From Macrolepiota albuminosa (Eukaryota; Basidiomycota; Agaricomycetes; Agaricales; Agaricaceae), in assembly GCA_027475525.1 (NCBI GenBank), contig JAMWFC010000086.1:62001-126000 (forward strand): 64,000 nt of DNA, read 5' to 3'. This document shows positions 11,576 to 23,146 of the stretch, piece by piece; position 1 is the stretch's first letter; every line of letters starts with the position of its first letter. A program made the position numbers and the translations under genes. A model generated the notes under the pieces. The model was not told the origin of the DNA, made no database searches, and saw only the letters and a program-made list of their open reading frames with translations.

Positions 11576-13202
11576 ATGGACCGTCGGGCGCAGGATAGCG
11601 CCAAACAAGGAGCTGTCCTCCTTGAGGACAAAACTGGGTGCATCCCTGATGCGCTCGGTGTTGTGATCTACCGTGATCACACTATTGAGCGCCAGAACTC
11701 ATTTTTTAGCACGGAGTTATCCCCCCAGTTCTATTGGTTGCTAGTGACCAATACTATCTTTGTCAGGCAAGAAGCCTGCGCAGCCAGGGCCTTCAAGGCT
11801 GATAAAGAGGGCAACACTGCCCAGACGCCCCACAACAGCAAGGTGTACCAAGTGGCACCTCGCGGGTTTCTCTGCAGCCCTCGAGAGCTCTGCCGGCTCC
11901 ATTCACTGGTGAACAACCAGTTTATGCCGATTTGTCAGCGTCTGTTGGGCTATCTACTGCTCAACAAATTCAAATGGGTGGCGCTGAACTGCCACCCTAC
12001 TGCCCGAGACAGAGCCATGTCTCACTTGCTCGACGAGGCCTAGTATAAGACCATAACAGTACCCTTCACAAGCCCTGAGGAGCAGGAGAACGTCCCACAA
12101 ATGATTGTGCCTATGCGGATCTATCGCCACAAGGAGGGTGGGAGACTGGCCTTCGTCAGTCTTACTCCTCCTGATCCAAAGCAACCGTTTGCTTTGGACT
12201 ACCTGGGCTCATATGCCCTCCTCTATGGGCGTCCTGAGATGCCCAACATATGGACTGGTCTGGCCATGGACCGTGCCATGCACATTTATTGGTGCAGCCT
12301 CTTTGGGTTTGCGCTTGTGCACATGCTCAGCACCAGCCGCCCCTCCAAGACCACGGTACACAAGTACCTGGCCTATGTCTTTGCAAGGCCAGGCCTCTAC
12401 AAAGAGGCTGTGGCCAAATATGAGGCAGCTACAGGGCAAGCCTTTGTGCCCCTCCATGCCAATGACCCTACCTTCGAGGCTCAGGCTGTGGACATCCCAG
12501 AAGCATCCGCTTCTGTGTTCACCACTTCAGACACAATACACGTCCTTCTCCACAATCAAATTCTGGTCAGCTGGGCTGACCATGCTTATATCTATAGGGT
12601 CACCTACTTGGCCCACATCTTCTTCAGCGACAGCCAGCTCTGCAACGAGGTGGCTGCCATCGATGATGAGAGGCTGCAATGCCTCGACCATTACGGGACA
12701 CCCCCATCCATTGCTCAGTGGGATGGGTGGCACGAGGCCACCATTGGCAATCAACAGCGCCTTATGCTCCAGCAGCAGGATAGTTGTTGTGCTTACAACA
12801 ACGCACTCACAAAGGGGATGTATCTCCTCATTGGGCAAGACATTCATGCCTGTGAGCTCTGGATGCACCAGTACCCGTCCGACGATGGGGATCTTCCTGA
12901 TCCCCAACCATCTATCCCTGGGCCAGATGTGAGCTCTGGATGCACCAGTACCCGTCCGACGATGGGGATCTTCCTGATCCCCAACCATCTATCCCTGGGC
13001 CAGATGTCAACTCCACTCTAACACTGTCCCCTCTCCAGGACTATGACGATTCACTGCCCGTAGCAGGGCCATCGGGCACTTCCTATAAGCCCGCACCAAG
13101 GATGAACTCCTCGACTACAACATGGACGACGCAACTGCTGATCCATTCCGGGAGCCTGGGGACTCTCCAATTGCCCCCGTCCCTGACTTACCAACGGCCT
13201 GA
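11576..13202 (+). pseudogene. ORF4 of Gyp-1 copy A, unrecognised accessory protein (broken)
   Basis: Second accessory ORF, starting 9 nt after the ORF3 stop and in the same frame. It aligns throughout with the intact 516-codon ORF4 of copy B (IPDALGVVIY, SKVYQVAPRG, LNCHPTARDRAMS, WADHAY). It is broken by a TAG at 12041 and by the 77-bp duplication at 12851-13004. The last bases encode the same proline-rich tail and end at TGA 13200-13202. No membrane segment or signal peptide is evident, so it is unlike an envelope protein. No function is assigned. Confidence 0.75.
12851..13004. repeat. 77-bp back-to-back duplication 4
   Basis: Identical units near the 3' end of ORF4 of copy A; shifts the frame. 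Confidence 0.9.
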
Positions 13203-13247
13203 CTGTCGGAGTATTTTGAGACTGTAGTTCAGTCTAATTGGGGAGTG

Positions 13248-13346
13248 TGTAGCATTGGCCACATAGCTTTACTTACTGTAGTGGATATTATATTATTATT
13301 ATATATATAATATTATTATTTACTGTACTATAAATAGGTTACATGT
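13248..13346 (+). repeat. 3' LTR of Gyp-1 copy A, first part
   Basis: Starts TGTAGC after a purine run (TTGGGGAG). It lacks about 17 bp found near the start of the copy B LTR and is interrupted at 13347 by W copy 2. The rest resumes at 14521. Confidence 0.85.
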
Positions 13347-13788
13347 TGATAGGACCCCATACAGGATCAGTGCATCAACGGCAGGCGACGGCAACGCGGC
13401 ACCAACTCAAAATACCTTAGCGCGCGCTAATTATCCAATTTTGGCGATATTTGACGGCCGCGCACGGCAAGAAGCAGATCCGATCAGTGATAGCGCCGAC
13501 GGCAGACAGAATGACAACTGACAGATGGCATCAGTCACTGACGACAGCGCTTAGCGAGAAGCCTGATGATCTATCAAAAACTGACGGACAGCTTGGCGTT
13601 TGACCTTGGCGTCTGACACCGCTTACCGTCTCGATTTGGCGCCCAACGTCGCTTAGGTGTTCTGACAGGCAGAAGGGTGATGGATTGATGGTTTAGCACC
13701 ACGATCTGCCGCCTGGTGGCGCCAAGGGTCTTGAAAGGACGGTAGGGATCTGAAACCGTTGGAGCTACCCCTATGAAATTTTCCAGTT

Positions 13789-13942
13789 TACCGCACTTTG
13801 GCGATGGTTGGTCACTGGCGACGGTGAACTCCTTGTAGTATATATAGTACTTACCGACTTGTACATACCGCACTTTGGCGATGGTTGGTCACTGGCGACG
13901 GTGAACTCCTTGTAGTATATATAGTACTTACCGACTTGTACA
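13789..13942. repeat. 77-bp back-to-back duplication 5
   Basis: Identical units inside W copy 2. Confidence 0.9.
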
Positions 13943-13977
13943 TACAATCAGAGAACAATAGACCAGAGTTCACTACT

Positions 13978-14131
13978 CCCCTTTCTTCAGTCTCCCTTAC
14001 GCTCAAGAGCTCATTTACGCTACGGTCGGCAACGTCAAACTCATCGGCAGTTGCCCCCTTTCTTCAGTCTCCCTTACGCTCAAGAGCTCATTTACGCTAC
14101 GGTCGGCAACGTCAAACTCATCGGCAGTTGC
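13978..14131. repeat. 77-bp back-to-back duplication 6
   Basis: Identical units inside W copy 2, 35 bp after duplication 5. Confidence 0.9.
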
Positions 14132-14317
14132 GGACGCTCACCAACACTCGACATACTCGTGCCTTGCAACTACGGCAGGCATTATCGACGCTTAGACTTC
14201 GCTAAGCTTATTGTGCTCTTGCCGCTTACCTTTGCTGTGTTGACTTACCGCTTCTTCCTAGGCGCTTTACCTTAGCGCTTGACACTTGCCGACCCCGTTA
14301 CTGACTTTTACCCCTTT

Positions 14318-14471
14318 TTCACAGGCGTGTTCTCTGGGACCTGCCCGGGACTCCTCACATCACTTATAGCGCGCCCAACGCAAACTCTTGGTACTTCACA
14401 GGCGCGTTCTCTGGGACCTGCCCGGGACTCCTCACATCACTTATAGCGCGCCCAACGCAAACTCTTGGTAC
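14318..14471. repeat. 77-bp back-to-back duplication 7
   Basis: Units inside W copy 2 that differ at one base (GGCGTG versus GGCGCG), again with period 77. Confidence 0.9.
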
Positions 14472-14520
14472 GGTGACACTAAAGTTACATTTGTTACTGA
14501 CCAAACTTTGGGCGTCATCA

Positions 14521-14637
14521 ATGTGCTGCTTATTAAGCAGCTTATTTTGTGTTTATACTACATAGTCAATAGACCGGACTGATCTGATTCTATGCAGTGT
14601 GAACCTTAAGCTCTCACTCAACTGTAACTTCGTTACA
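14521..14637 (+). repeat. 3' LTR of Gyp-1 copy A, second part
   Basis: Continuation of the LTR after W copy 2, ending TTACA, followed by the TCCAT duplication. Confidence 0.85.
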
Positions 14638-15043
14638 TCCATATAGCACTCATAGAGTTCTCAGCACTTCTTGTAATGCAGCCATGAAATAGGAGAATTA
14701 TCACCATGTAAAGATAATATAGATAAACTAATAGGAGTAGAGTGATGTGACATGATCAAAATGTTTTTTTATCTACTCTCTCACTATGATGGCATCAGAC
14801 TTTGACTTCTATTTTTACAAGGAAGACATAGCCACCACTATATTGCTAAAATGATTAAATAAAAATCTTAAAAATAAATATAAAAGATAGAGAGAGGTGA
14901 TATCATGATTTACTTGAACTCCTTACTAGCTGAGTGACACTTATTTCCTCTTATTCTGAATGTTGTTCTAAAGCCTATCTCTCAAATGGTACAATCAATT
15001 ACTGATTCTATCAAAGACTGACTACATCATCTGACTATGCCTA
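14638..15043. other. AT-rich stretch without a gene
   Basis: CpG-poor sequence with no recognisable feature apart from the flanking target duplications. Confidence 0.6.
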
Positions 15044-15515
15044 TGTAAGGGTGACCTCTAGAGGCTGTGGCTCAGTCACACAGCTGGCAGAGGGAGATCC
15101 AAAGTGTATTAGAGTATATACTGGCAATATCATAATAACTACTCACCTGGCAGAGGGAGATTCAAAGAGAACAAGTCTAGGGATTTCCTATGTCAAAAAC
15201 AACTGTACAGTACAACAAAACCTTAAAAACTTGAAAATTGCCTAAATAAACAACTGTACAAACAAGGCAGGAAAACTCCGGACTTTGGAAGTCAGAAAGG
15301 CAAACTCTGGCTTATATAAGCAGTCTGAAAGCAGTGCTGAAGGGCCCACACTTGTCTGAATGATAGTTAAAGAACTAGGGCACCTCAAAGGCTGAGAATA
15401 GTACTAACAGATAGTGTTGAGAGAATAGAAACAGCAAAATAAGAGAAAGATAGAAGAAATAAGGAAATGAACAAAAGGAGAGTGAAGGAAGGAAAAAATG
15501 AGGAGTCCCCTGACA
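15044..15515 (-). mobile_element. Solo LTR of Gyp-2 family
   Basis: A 472-bp LTR running TGTAAGGGTGACC to CCCCTGACA on the plus strand. Flanks are GCCTA and GCCTG, a 5-bp target duplication with one mismatch. It contains a TATATAAG box near 15315 read in the plus direction, common to all copies. No coding capacity. Confidence 0.85.
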
Positions 15516-16922
15516 GCCTGGCATTCAGTGGATACATTTAGAATGCTACTGCCAATTGAGTCTACTGCTCAGCATGTATCTAAACACTGATATTACTATG
15601 CCTCTGATGTTTGTATAACTCCCTTAGTTGGATGTCACAAATTGTCACCCCTTAGTAAGGTGCTATATCAACCTCTATTTGAACAAGGAATAATTGTGTT
15701 GAACAAAATAAAAACAAATAGTATTCATTATATATCACATATGTAGCAAAAAGAGAATATTTTAAGGCATTTCTGATATTCAAGAGAGCACTGCAGATAG
15801 CAATGACTCATAGAAATGAGAGTTTGATATATTAGAATCTGGCAAAATGTGACTTGGATCTGTCAACAAAGATTCCAAACTCATAGGTACAAAAGTATTT
15901 ATTGTTTATGATAAATTGATTAAAAAATAGGTCAATTATCAGATGAGTGAGAAGTAGAAGAAGAAAATTTGTAGTTTGTAGCAGAAAATGTAATATGAGT
16001 CAGTGTGCAAAGATAATTGGTAAAGTAATGTTTTAGAAAAAGGTCACATAGTTGCTTCATCACTATATGACTGAGAATATAATAATTTTAATTACTAACT
16101 ACATTATATAAAGTAGTTAAAATAATTATCTCGCTGAGAAAAAGTTATATAGACAGTAGTAGAAAAATAATCTGGAATAAAAAGTGTTAGAAGTTGAGAC
16201 TTCACTTCAGAACATGCCAGAGATTTCTGAAACATCTATTAAAAACAGATCATGTAATTTTTAATGAGTGTTTCTCTAGAAACTTTTATAAAAATTTCCT
16301 AATAAGGCAATTTTTCAGAATTTTCTAGAGAAATACTTGTTAGAAATTATCTGATATGCTCTGAAGTGCTTATGATTAGTTATCACAAAGAATAACATTG
16401 AGTATTCCTCAATCTAATAAAAGTAACTGTATTCTTTTATATTTAAAAACAATGTTGAATATTCTAAAATACAGTTAGCAATCTGTTTTGTATATATAAA
16501 TATAGATGACATACCCTATGTCCGATACAAGTAACAAGTAACTGAGAGTTGTATCTGTTGAGTTGACTACACTTACCTATCAGTCATCTTAATATATATA
16601 GCCTTATTGAATGCTTACTTTATAAATTCTCCTAGATTAAATGGAGGCAAATCTATTTCTGATATAGCACTGTACACTGTGAAGATTGTTTCTACATTTG
16701 TTGCCTTACTGTTCCATTTGCTACAATAAGTCTCTATACTTTGAGACTCTTATACTGCTGGATAACTACTGTGCTTTTCCATTTAGGATTCTTTACAAGA
16801 TATTAACTTTATATGTAGAAGCAAAATATCTATATTTTTGCTTCATCTGTAGTATATCTTGAAGTTGTGCTTCTTCCCAGGGCTTGTGATATCTGACATG
16901 ACATTCTAAGGTACTTCTCATA
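15516..16922. other. AT-rich stretch without a gene; small foldback inside
   Basis: No ORF of note and very few CpG. The only structure I see is the foldback at 16203-16368. The last two bases (TA) are the left target site of the Tc1-type element. Confidence 0.6.
16203..16368. mobile_element. MITE-like foldback
   Basis: Inverted arms CACTTCAGAACATGCCAGAG (16203 onward) and the reverse complement CACTTCAGAGCATATCAGAT read inward from 16368. A second inner pair lies around TTTCTCTAGAAA (about 16269 and 16323). Both sides are flanked by CTT (16200-16202 and 16369-16371), a possible 3-bp target duplication. It is non-coding. Family not identified. Confidence 0.5.
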
Positions 16923-18513
16923 TACTGGTTCAAAAAATTGCTTCAATGTTTGGCCTTTTTGGAAAGATTTACATGGTGTGCAACAATTACCTAAGCAAGA
17001 AATTATAGAAAATCACATGACATACAACTGCATCCTGGCTTCATAATGATGTATGGATCATGTGATTTGGACATGAGCTTGCTGATTAATAAATCAAACA
17101 AAATATTTAATTATTGGGGCAGTTTTTTGACCCATTCTAATTTACTCTAATTTTCATATCTAGTCCTCCATTTGCCTTTATAACTGCTTTGATCCTTTAA
17201 GACATGCTCTCTATAAGGCTTTGGCATACCTCTGATGGTATTTCATTCCATTTCTTGACCACTCTCTTCCACAACTCATGCACTCCTTTAGGGGGTACCT
17301 CATACTCTAAAACTTTGCACTTGATGTAAACTCAGAGATGTTCAATGGGATTGAGGTCAGGAAATTGGGCAGTCCAGGATATCACAATGATGTTGTTATC
17401 AGAAAACCAGGTTGTTGCCTGTTTGGAGGTGTGTATTGGATCATTGTCCTGCTGAAAATATTATCCTTCCTCTTCCATTTCCAACTTCTCAAAGCTTTTC
17501 ACCACTCCTTCATCCAAAATCTCACAATACTGTGCAGCATCCATCTTCCTCTGAATTTCTATAAGCTTCCCTACTCCATTTCAATCTATGCAGCTCCATA
17601 CCATTAAATTGTTTCCTCCTTTATGCTTGACAGTTGGTGTAGTGGTGCAGTCAGATAGTGGTTCTCCTGGAATTTTCTACACATATACTTTCCTATCTGA
17701 TCCAATTCAATTAATCTTTATCTCATCACTCCACAAAACCCAATCCTCTACTGTCCAGTTTTCATGATAGTGAGCAAACTTGAGCTGGTTTGCATGATGA
17801 GCAGCCTTGAGCATGGGAACTTTCTTCTTTGTTGCTGAGCAAAAGCCTGCCTCCTTCAATGCATTTCTGACTGTCTGAGGATTTGACAGGACTGGAGATG
17901 ACAGAATTAATGAACTGTGTAGCTTGAATAGCATTACCTAGCTTCCCAGTAGTAATTTGATCAATAATAGACTGTTTGTCATATACTGTAAGCTTGGAAG
18001 GATGACCTCCAGGATGATTCTCTTTGTTGCTCTCCAGTTCTTTGCTAATCCTCTCTACAGTGCCCTTTTCCAGGCCAGTTTTTGCTTGGATTTGACACTG
18101 AGGATATCCCTCATTGAGGAGAAAAGCAACAGAAGAGTGATTGGCAGCAGAAATAGGTCACATAATAGTGGTAGGATGTCAAGAAAGTAATTGATTGAAG
18201 TTGAACATGTCAAATTAGTACACATGACATTGTTTATACTTCCCACAAGGTGTTTCTATCTTCTACTGCTGAAAGGTATTGAGAAAATATGAAAATTAAA
18301 ATGAGTGGAAAAACTACCCCAATGATTGAATATTTTGTTTGATTTATTAATCAGCAGGCTTTTGTCCAAATCACATAATCTATATATCATTATGATGCCA
18401 GGATGCAGTTGTATGTCATGTGAATTTCTACAACTTTTTGCTTAAGTAATTGTTGCACACCATGTGAATCTTTTTAAGAAGGCCAAACATTGGGGCAGTT
18501 TTTTGAGCCAATG
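16923..18513 (-). mobile_element. Tc1/mariner-type element with long compound inverted repeats
   Basis: A 1.6-kb element flanked by TA on both sides (16921-16922 and 18514-18515). Terminal inverted repeats are about 190 bp (about 16923-17135 and 18310-18513); the outer ends read TACTGGTTCAAAAAATTGC and ATTGGCTCAAAAAACTGCCC. Each arm is itself bounded by inverted copies of the same motif (inner copies near 17118-17139 and 18301-18323). The interior holds a degenerate Tc1-type transposase on the minus strand. TA duplication and the protein both fit the superfamily. Confidence 0.85.
17140..18170 (-). pseudogene. Tc1-type transposase (broken)
   Basis: Reading the minus strand from about 18170, an N-terminal helix-turn-helix region (QIQAKTGLEKGTVERISKEL) is followed by GGHPSKLTVYDKQSI. 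After a frameshift near 17900 the catalytic core follows: LWSDEIKIN (first Asp near 17715), FQQDNDPIHTSK (second Asp) and a decayed DLNPIEHLW-like block with stops. The family cleaves and pastes DNA at TA sites through a D,D-34/35-E core. Several nonsense codons and frameshifts make it inactive. The order of motifs and spacing are otherwise complete. Confidence 0.8.
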
Positions 18514-21024
18514 TATATTGATCATCAGGATTTTGAGCATCCACATGACCTGCCTCTTCAAGATCACATGGATTGATAGCTTCAAATAACTTGGCCTCCA
18601 AATACGCAATATTTACATCTAATGGCAAAATGTTGTCTTCATTGAGAAGATCTGAAAGAGAAGGAGCTGAGTATATCTGAGAAATGGGTGTGGCATCCAA
18701 TGTAGTTGTAGTGGGCTTAATTTTGAGAATATAAATGTGAGCTTTATGGTTGAACTTCCTTTCTTCAAAGCCATTTGTGTAAAAGTTGTAGACTTTTGTA
18801 TATTCCATGAGAGTTTCTGAGCTCATAGAGCTTCTTTGTGCTGGATTAAACCAGCCAAGACATAATGCTGTTCTCTCATCACATATTTCAGATAGAGAAA
18901 TTGAGAATATTTTTATTCCAATGCACTAAAGAATATTGTCAATATGTTTCATGAAAATTGAAGGCTCAACATACTGCTAACTGATGAGCATTTAAATTCC
19001 TTTGCTAGGCCTTCCAATAAGCAAGAGGAGTGGTGTCAAGATCCTAAGAGTGGCTTTGGAATGGCTCAAAATTGTAAGCCCATCATTGAAACTGATTGAC
19101 CAGTGCCACTGACTCTTCTTTACCACATTTATCAGCTTGCTTCTGCTCTCCCTTTAGAATCTCAAGTGCCAATTTTAGAAGTTGCTTATAGAGAAAAGGA
19201 TACTCTTCTTTAGTGAGAGTTTGACAATTATTGAATGATAGAAAAACAAGTTGTACAGCTCCATTGTGGCAGAATACTAAGAAAACAATTCAGTAATAAG
19301 CACAAAGAAAATTGTCACACTAGCATACATGAATAAAGCCAGTAGGCCAGAAAAAAAAACTTTGTGTAATGATTCTGACATCATCTGCTCAAAACAGTCT
19401 CTACAATCTCTTCACAATGATTGCTTAAACCACATCTAGGATTTCCAAGTAGCTTCTCTAAATGCCATGCTATACATACTCATGCATAAAAAATGTCTGC
19501 ACAAGAAATGGTCTGACTTTCAAGTGTTAAAATAACATTTGCTCTAGGAGCAAGAATTTGAACAAATGAGGAAAGCTCACTCATAAAAGTATAGTGGGCT
19601 AAATCAGTGGAATCAATGTATGGTTTGAGCCTCCATGTCTGAAACTGATTTGAAACAAGAGTGTTTTTTTATTGAAGCACATCTGAATTGCAGGCATACA
19701 TGTCTGAAATGCCTTTGCTTGAAAATATGACATTGAGAATCATGTTTTGAACACTCTATAGTCAGCTGATATGTGCCATAGTTTGACTTTCTAAAATAGT
19801 TTGAAATGCCAAAGAAAATTAACAAAAGCTAAAAGTCAATTTATTTTGTCAAATTTAAGTAAACATATGTGGATAAGATGTAACTCACATCTTTGAAAAA
19901 CTTTCCGATGTCCTTGAGCGACAAATTGAGATTATGACACAGATCATAAATGTTTAGTATCCAAACATAGACTCAGTGGATTTATTGTTTAGAAACACAA
20001 ACATTAGCTCCTCCATCACCCACAACTGCAATATATTTTTTGAGATCATGGCCAGTGAAGATCTATCAGAGTCAATATGTGTAAGTTTCTACATATATCA
20101 TATGCCAAAAAGCTGACTCACTTGTTTAGCAACATTCCATAGCTCTTCACTTGTCACTGAAACACCCTTGAAAACATTGCCTTCAACAAAAAAGGTGCAC
20201 CAATGGGGGTTGTAGTATGAAATGTGTACACTTTATCTTTTCCTTGAGTACTCCATCCATTAAAAGAAAGTGTACAACCTGTCTTTGTAGTTAAGTATTT
20301 GATAAGCTTTGCTGTAAGCCCAGCTGTTTTCTGAGCAATGTGGCAAGTAACAAAGACAGAATAATCAGAAACTGCATAGTTCATAGCAAGTGCATTGAGG
20401 AGGTCATGAAAAAAGAGGCTATTGAGAACAAAAAATAGAATGGCACAGCAAATGAAGAACTTATAAAGTAGAAGATCAATATGAGCTTGTTGTGCCTTGC
20501 TGACTTTTGTAATATTGAAGTGCTCAAGAAGTGTTCCTTCTCATGTCTTTTCAGCAACTGGAGCAGGCTGGCAGACCCTGGGCAAATGCTTGGTCTTTCT
20601 AGTCTCAAGTGCATGACTATTAGAGTCTTCTCTCAATAATACTGAGTATGCTTCCAAAGTTCTGGCCAAGTATCCCTTGTTTTCTGAAATTGTGAATTAA
20701 AATTTATGGTAGTCTAAGTTAGCACTTACTTTGCACTTCAGCTTTGCATGATCAAAAATCTGCCTTGAATCTCTGCCTACAGTTTGCTTATCATAGCCAA
20801 TACAGTAAGCAACCACAACTTCCTTTCTCTTGCTGTCCAATCCTTTGAATTTAAGGACCAGATTATCAACAAGATAATTGTGGCTGTGCTCTGGGCATTT
20901 TGGTGCCCCAGATTGATGGGCAGGTCCCATTCTATTGACACCTTTAAGATCTGCTCATTTTTGTAGCTGCAAAGCCTCACATAATGCATAGCCCAAAAGT
21001 TTTTCATTAAGAGATGGAGCTGAT
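18514..21024 (-). pseudogene. hAT-type transposase (broken remnant)
   Basis: Minus-strand remnant of a hAT-family transposase as found in agaricomycetes. From right to left: a region resembling the N-terminal part (YCIGYDKQTVGRDSRQIFDH, about 20760-20820), a likely intron starting at about 20727 (GTAAGTG), the segment LALNYAV/AQKTAG, then GCTLSFNGWSTQGKDKVY (about 20230-20285), which matches the hAT core, then YVWILNIYDLCHNL-like decayed sequence near 19950. The acidic C-terminal tail lies at 18515-18826. Many stops and frameshifts. The Gyp-2 LTR at 21025 cuts off the N-terminus and the Tc1-type element cuts in at the C-terminal end. Confidence 0.65.
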
Positions 21025-21434
21025 TGTAAGGGTGACCTCTAGAGGCTGTGGCTCAGTCACATAGCTGGCAGAGGGAGATCCAAAGTGTATTAGAGTATGT
21101 ACTGACAATATCATAATAACTACTCACCTGGCAGAGGAAGATCCAAAGAGAACAAGTCTAGAGATTTCCTATGCCAGGTTGGATGCTTCTGGGGCTTCTG
21201 AAGCATAGGAAACAACTGTACAGTACAACAAAACCTTAAAAACTCAAAAATTGACTAACCAAACAACTGTGCAAACAAGGCAGGAAAACTCCGGACTTTA
21301 GAAGTCAGAAAGGCAAACTCTGGCTTATATAAGCAGTCTGGAAGCAATGCTGAAGGGCCCACACCTGTCTGAATGGTAGCTAAAGAACCAGAGCACCTCA
21401 AGGGCTAAGAGTAATACTAACAAATAGTGTTGAA
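21025..21434 (-). repeat. 3' LTR of Gyp-2, truncated
   Basis: Begins TGTAAGGGTGACC at 21025 and aligns with the solo LTRs until TAGTGTTGA (21434). It then jumps to chromodomain-tail sequence, so the polypurine tract and the LTR start were deleted. The left flank is CTGAT. Confidence 0.85.
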
Positions 21435-21459
21435 CCTCTAGAGCGCAGCATCTTAATGT

Positions 21460-22830
21460 GCTGGATAAAAGTAGTTCTGGATGGCCAGGTCTATCTTGGA
21501 AAGAGAATAGAGGCCTCTGATTGCCCAGGGAGCATTGGAATGCTGTCAATAGAATTCCTAGACCAGAGCAGGGGCATGGACATTCTCTTATGGCTCCCAG
21601 AAGATGTCCTCAATTCCATAGCCCTTCTACCTGACCTTGAATTGAAGCTTGTTCCTAAAGAGTCGGCTGTCGGCTGTCTAGGATCCACTCTACTTCATAC
21701 TTTTCTCAGTTGTCTACCAGAACTGGAGGTGGAAGTGGCTGTGGACATCAACCTGGGATTGGATCCTCTGAAGCTGGAGAGAGCTTCACCACATTGAAGA
21801 CTGGATGGAGTTGACTCATTTCACTAGACAGCTTGAATTGATAGGCTAGTGGGCCTACCTGCCTTACTATAGGAAAGATTCCTAGATGACAGTGAGAGAG
21901 CTTCTGAGAAGGTCGGGTGGTAGCAATGTCAGAGACATCCAGGTAGACTCGATCTCCAGGCTTGTACTTGGAGGCTGGAGTTTGTCCATGATCATAGTAG
22001 CAGGCCATGTCATCCTTTGCCTTAGCTAAAGCAGCCTTGGCCTCCTCCTGGGCTACCTTCATCCAATCTATGAACTTGTTGACAGCTTCATTCTCTGAAG
22101 GTCGTCCACAAGGCTTGAATCCCATCCAAGGGTGTTGACCAGTATCTAGAAGGAAAGGATACATCTGGGTGGCAGTCATCCTGATATTCATTGCAAAAGA
22201 GCCGGAGATACTGTTCTAGCTCCTGGTTGACACGCTTAGTCTGGCCATCAGACTAAGGATGGTAGGCTGTGGAAGTGTGGAGTTTGACATAGAGGAGGCA
22301 ATATAGTTCTCTAGTAAACTCTGCCACAAACTGAGGTCCACGGTTGGAAACATAAGCATGTGACAATCCATGGAGTTTCCAGACATGCTTCTGGTATAGA
22401 TTAGCAGCGCCCATGGCTGAGCAAGTAGTGCATGTTGGAATAAAATGAGCATGCTTGCCACAGAGATCCACTACCACCATGATTGCATCATATCCATGAG
22501 AGTCTGGTAACTCAATGATAAAGTCTACCGAGGCCACACTCCAATGCTCAGCTGGAATAGGCAATGGATGAAGCTGTCCCATAGAAGGCTGATGACAAGG
22601 CTTAGTCTGAAGGCAAAGGTTACAGGTGGAGGTATAAGAGCCAATATACCGTGACATTTGAGGCCACCAGTAATTCTGCGAGACCAGCTCCAGTGTCTTC
22701 CATCTGCCAGGATGTCCTGCAACTCAAGAGTCATGATGGCTGCTCCACAATCTGCCTCCAGAGGTCTGGCAGGTTGAAAACATAAATGTGTCCTCAGAAG
22801 GTGAGAAGACCATTCTCCAAAGACCACTCA
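21460..22830 (-). pseudogene. Integrase and chromodomain of Gyp-2 (broken)
   Basis: Integrase core at about 22260-22660: SVDFIIELPD gives the first acidic residue. VSNRGPQF has Asn (22343-22345) where the second catalytic Asp is expected, and GQTKRVNQ has Lys where the catalytic Glu is expected (22235-22237). The C-terminal part includes FNVVKLSPASEDPIPG (about 21748-21800), then a chromodomain (EKYEVEWILDSR, near 21680-21730). That domain is frameshifted by a 7-bp tandem repeat (TCGGCTG twice near 21661) and carries stops. The family inserts cDNA, and the chromodomain targets heterochromatin. Confidence 0.85.
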
Positions 22831-23146
22831 TCAGTGTGGATGGACTTCACTCCAGTTTTCTCTTGAGCATGCAAGGCCATGTGCCAGCCTTGGCTACCAG
22901 ATCTTCTTGAGCACCCTCCCAGATACCTCGTCAGATGTCTCGAAGGATGCTTACTTCTTCTCCCTGGCCAACCACACCTTCTAGAGCACAGATAGCAAAT
23001 AGTTCTGGCTTCAGGAGTACAATATTGTCATTGTCACTAGCTCCTAAACCATGGTCTGCTTGCCTAGAAAGTGCGTCTGGCTTGCCCATGCTCTGTCCAG
23101 GTTTGTGATGCAGAGAGAAGTCAAAGTTGGCCAGATACAGAGACTA

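Larger units (their letters stand above)
13347..14520 (-). mobile_element. W element copy 2 inserted in the 3' LTR of copy A
   Basis: A 1174-bp insertion in reverse orientation: TGATAGG at 13347 and GGCGTCATCA at 14520. It has a perfect 4-bp duplication ATGT (13343-13346 and 14521-14524). The 5' LTR of copy A shows the uninterrupted site. It is CpG-rich, so younger than copy A. It contains a TATA-like ATATATAGT near 13918 and three 77-bp duplications. No conserved coding region is seen. The TG...CA ends and 4-bp duplication match W copy 1. Confidence 0.8.
2121..14637 (+). mobile_element. Gyp-1 copy A: decayed LTR retrotransposon with extra ORFs
   Basis: A Ty3/Gypsy element bounded by related LTRs (2121-2348 and 13248-14637, the latter split by an insertion) and by a perfect 5-bp target duplication TCCAT (2116-2120 and 14638-14642). 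Order: LTR, Gag-PR, UGA, RT-RNaseH-IN-chromodomain, ORF3, ORF4, LTR. Compared with copy B at 35-46 kb it has lost most CpG, carries many nonsense codons and has several internal deletions: about 45 bp in RNase H, about 265 bp between RNase H and integrase, about 125 bp in the integrase zinc region and most of the integrase core. It retains the chromodomain that copy B has lost. Two W elements have inserted into it (2364-3483 and 13347-14520). It is non-autonomous now. Confidence 0.92.

Noticed and set aside
2454..14471. The 77-bp duplications as a minisatellite or CRISPR-like array
   Set aside because: Each involves a different sequence, there are only two units without spacers, and the only common property is the length.
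21456..21797. 113-codon plus-strand ORF
   Set aside because: Antisense shadow of the Gyp-2 chromodomain region.
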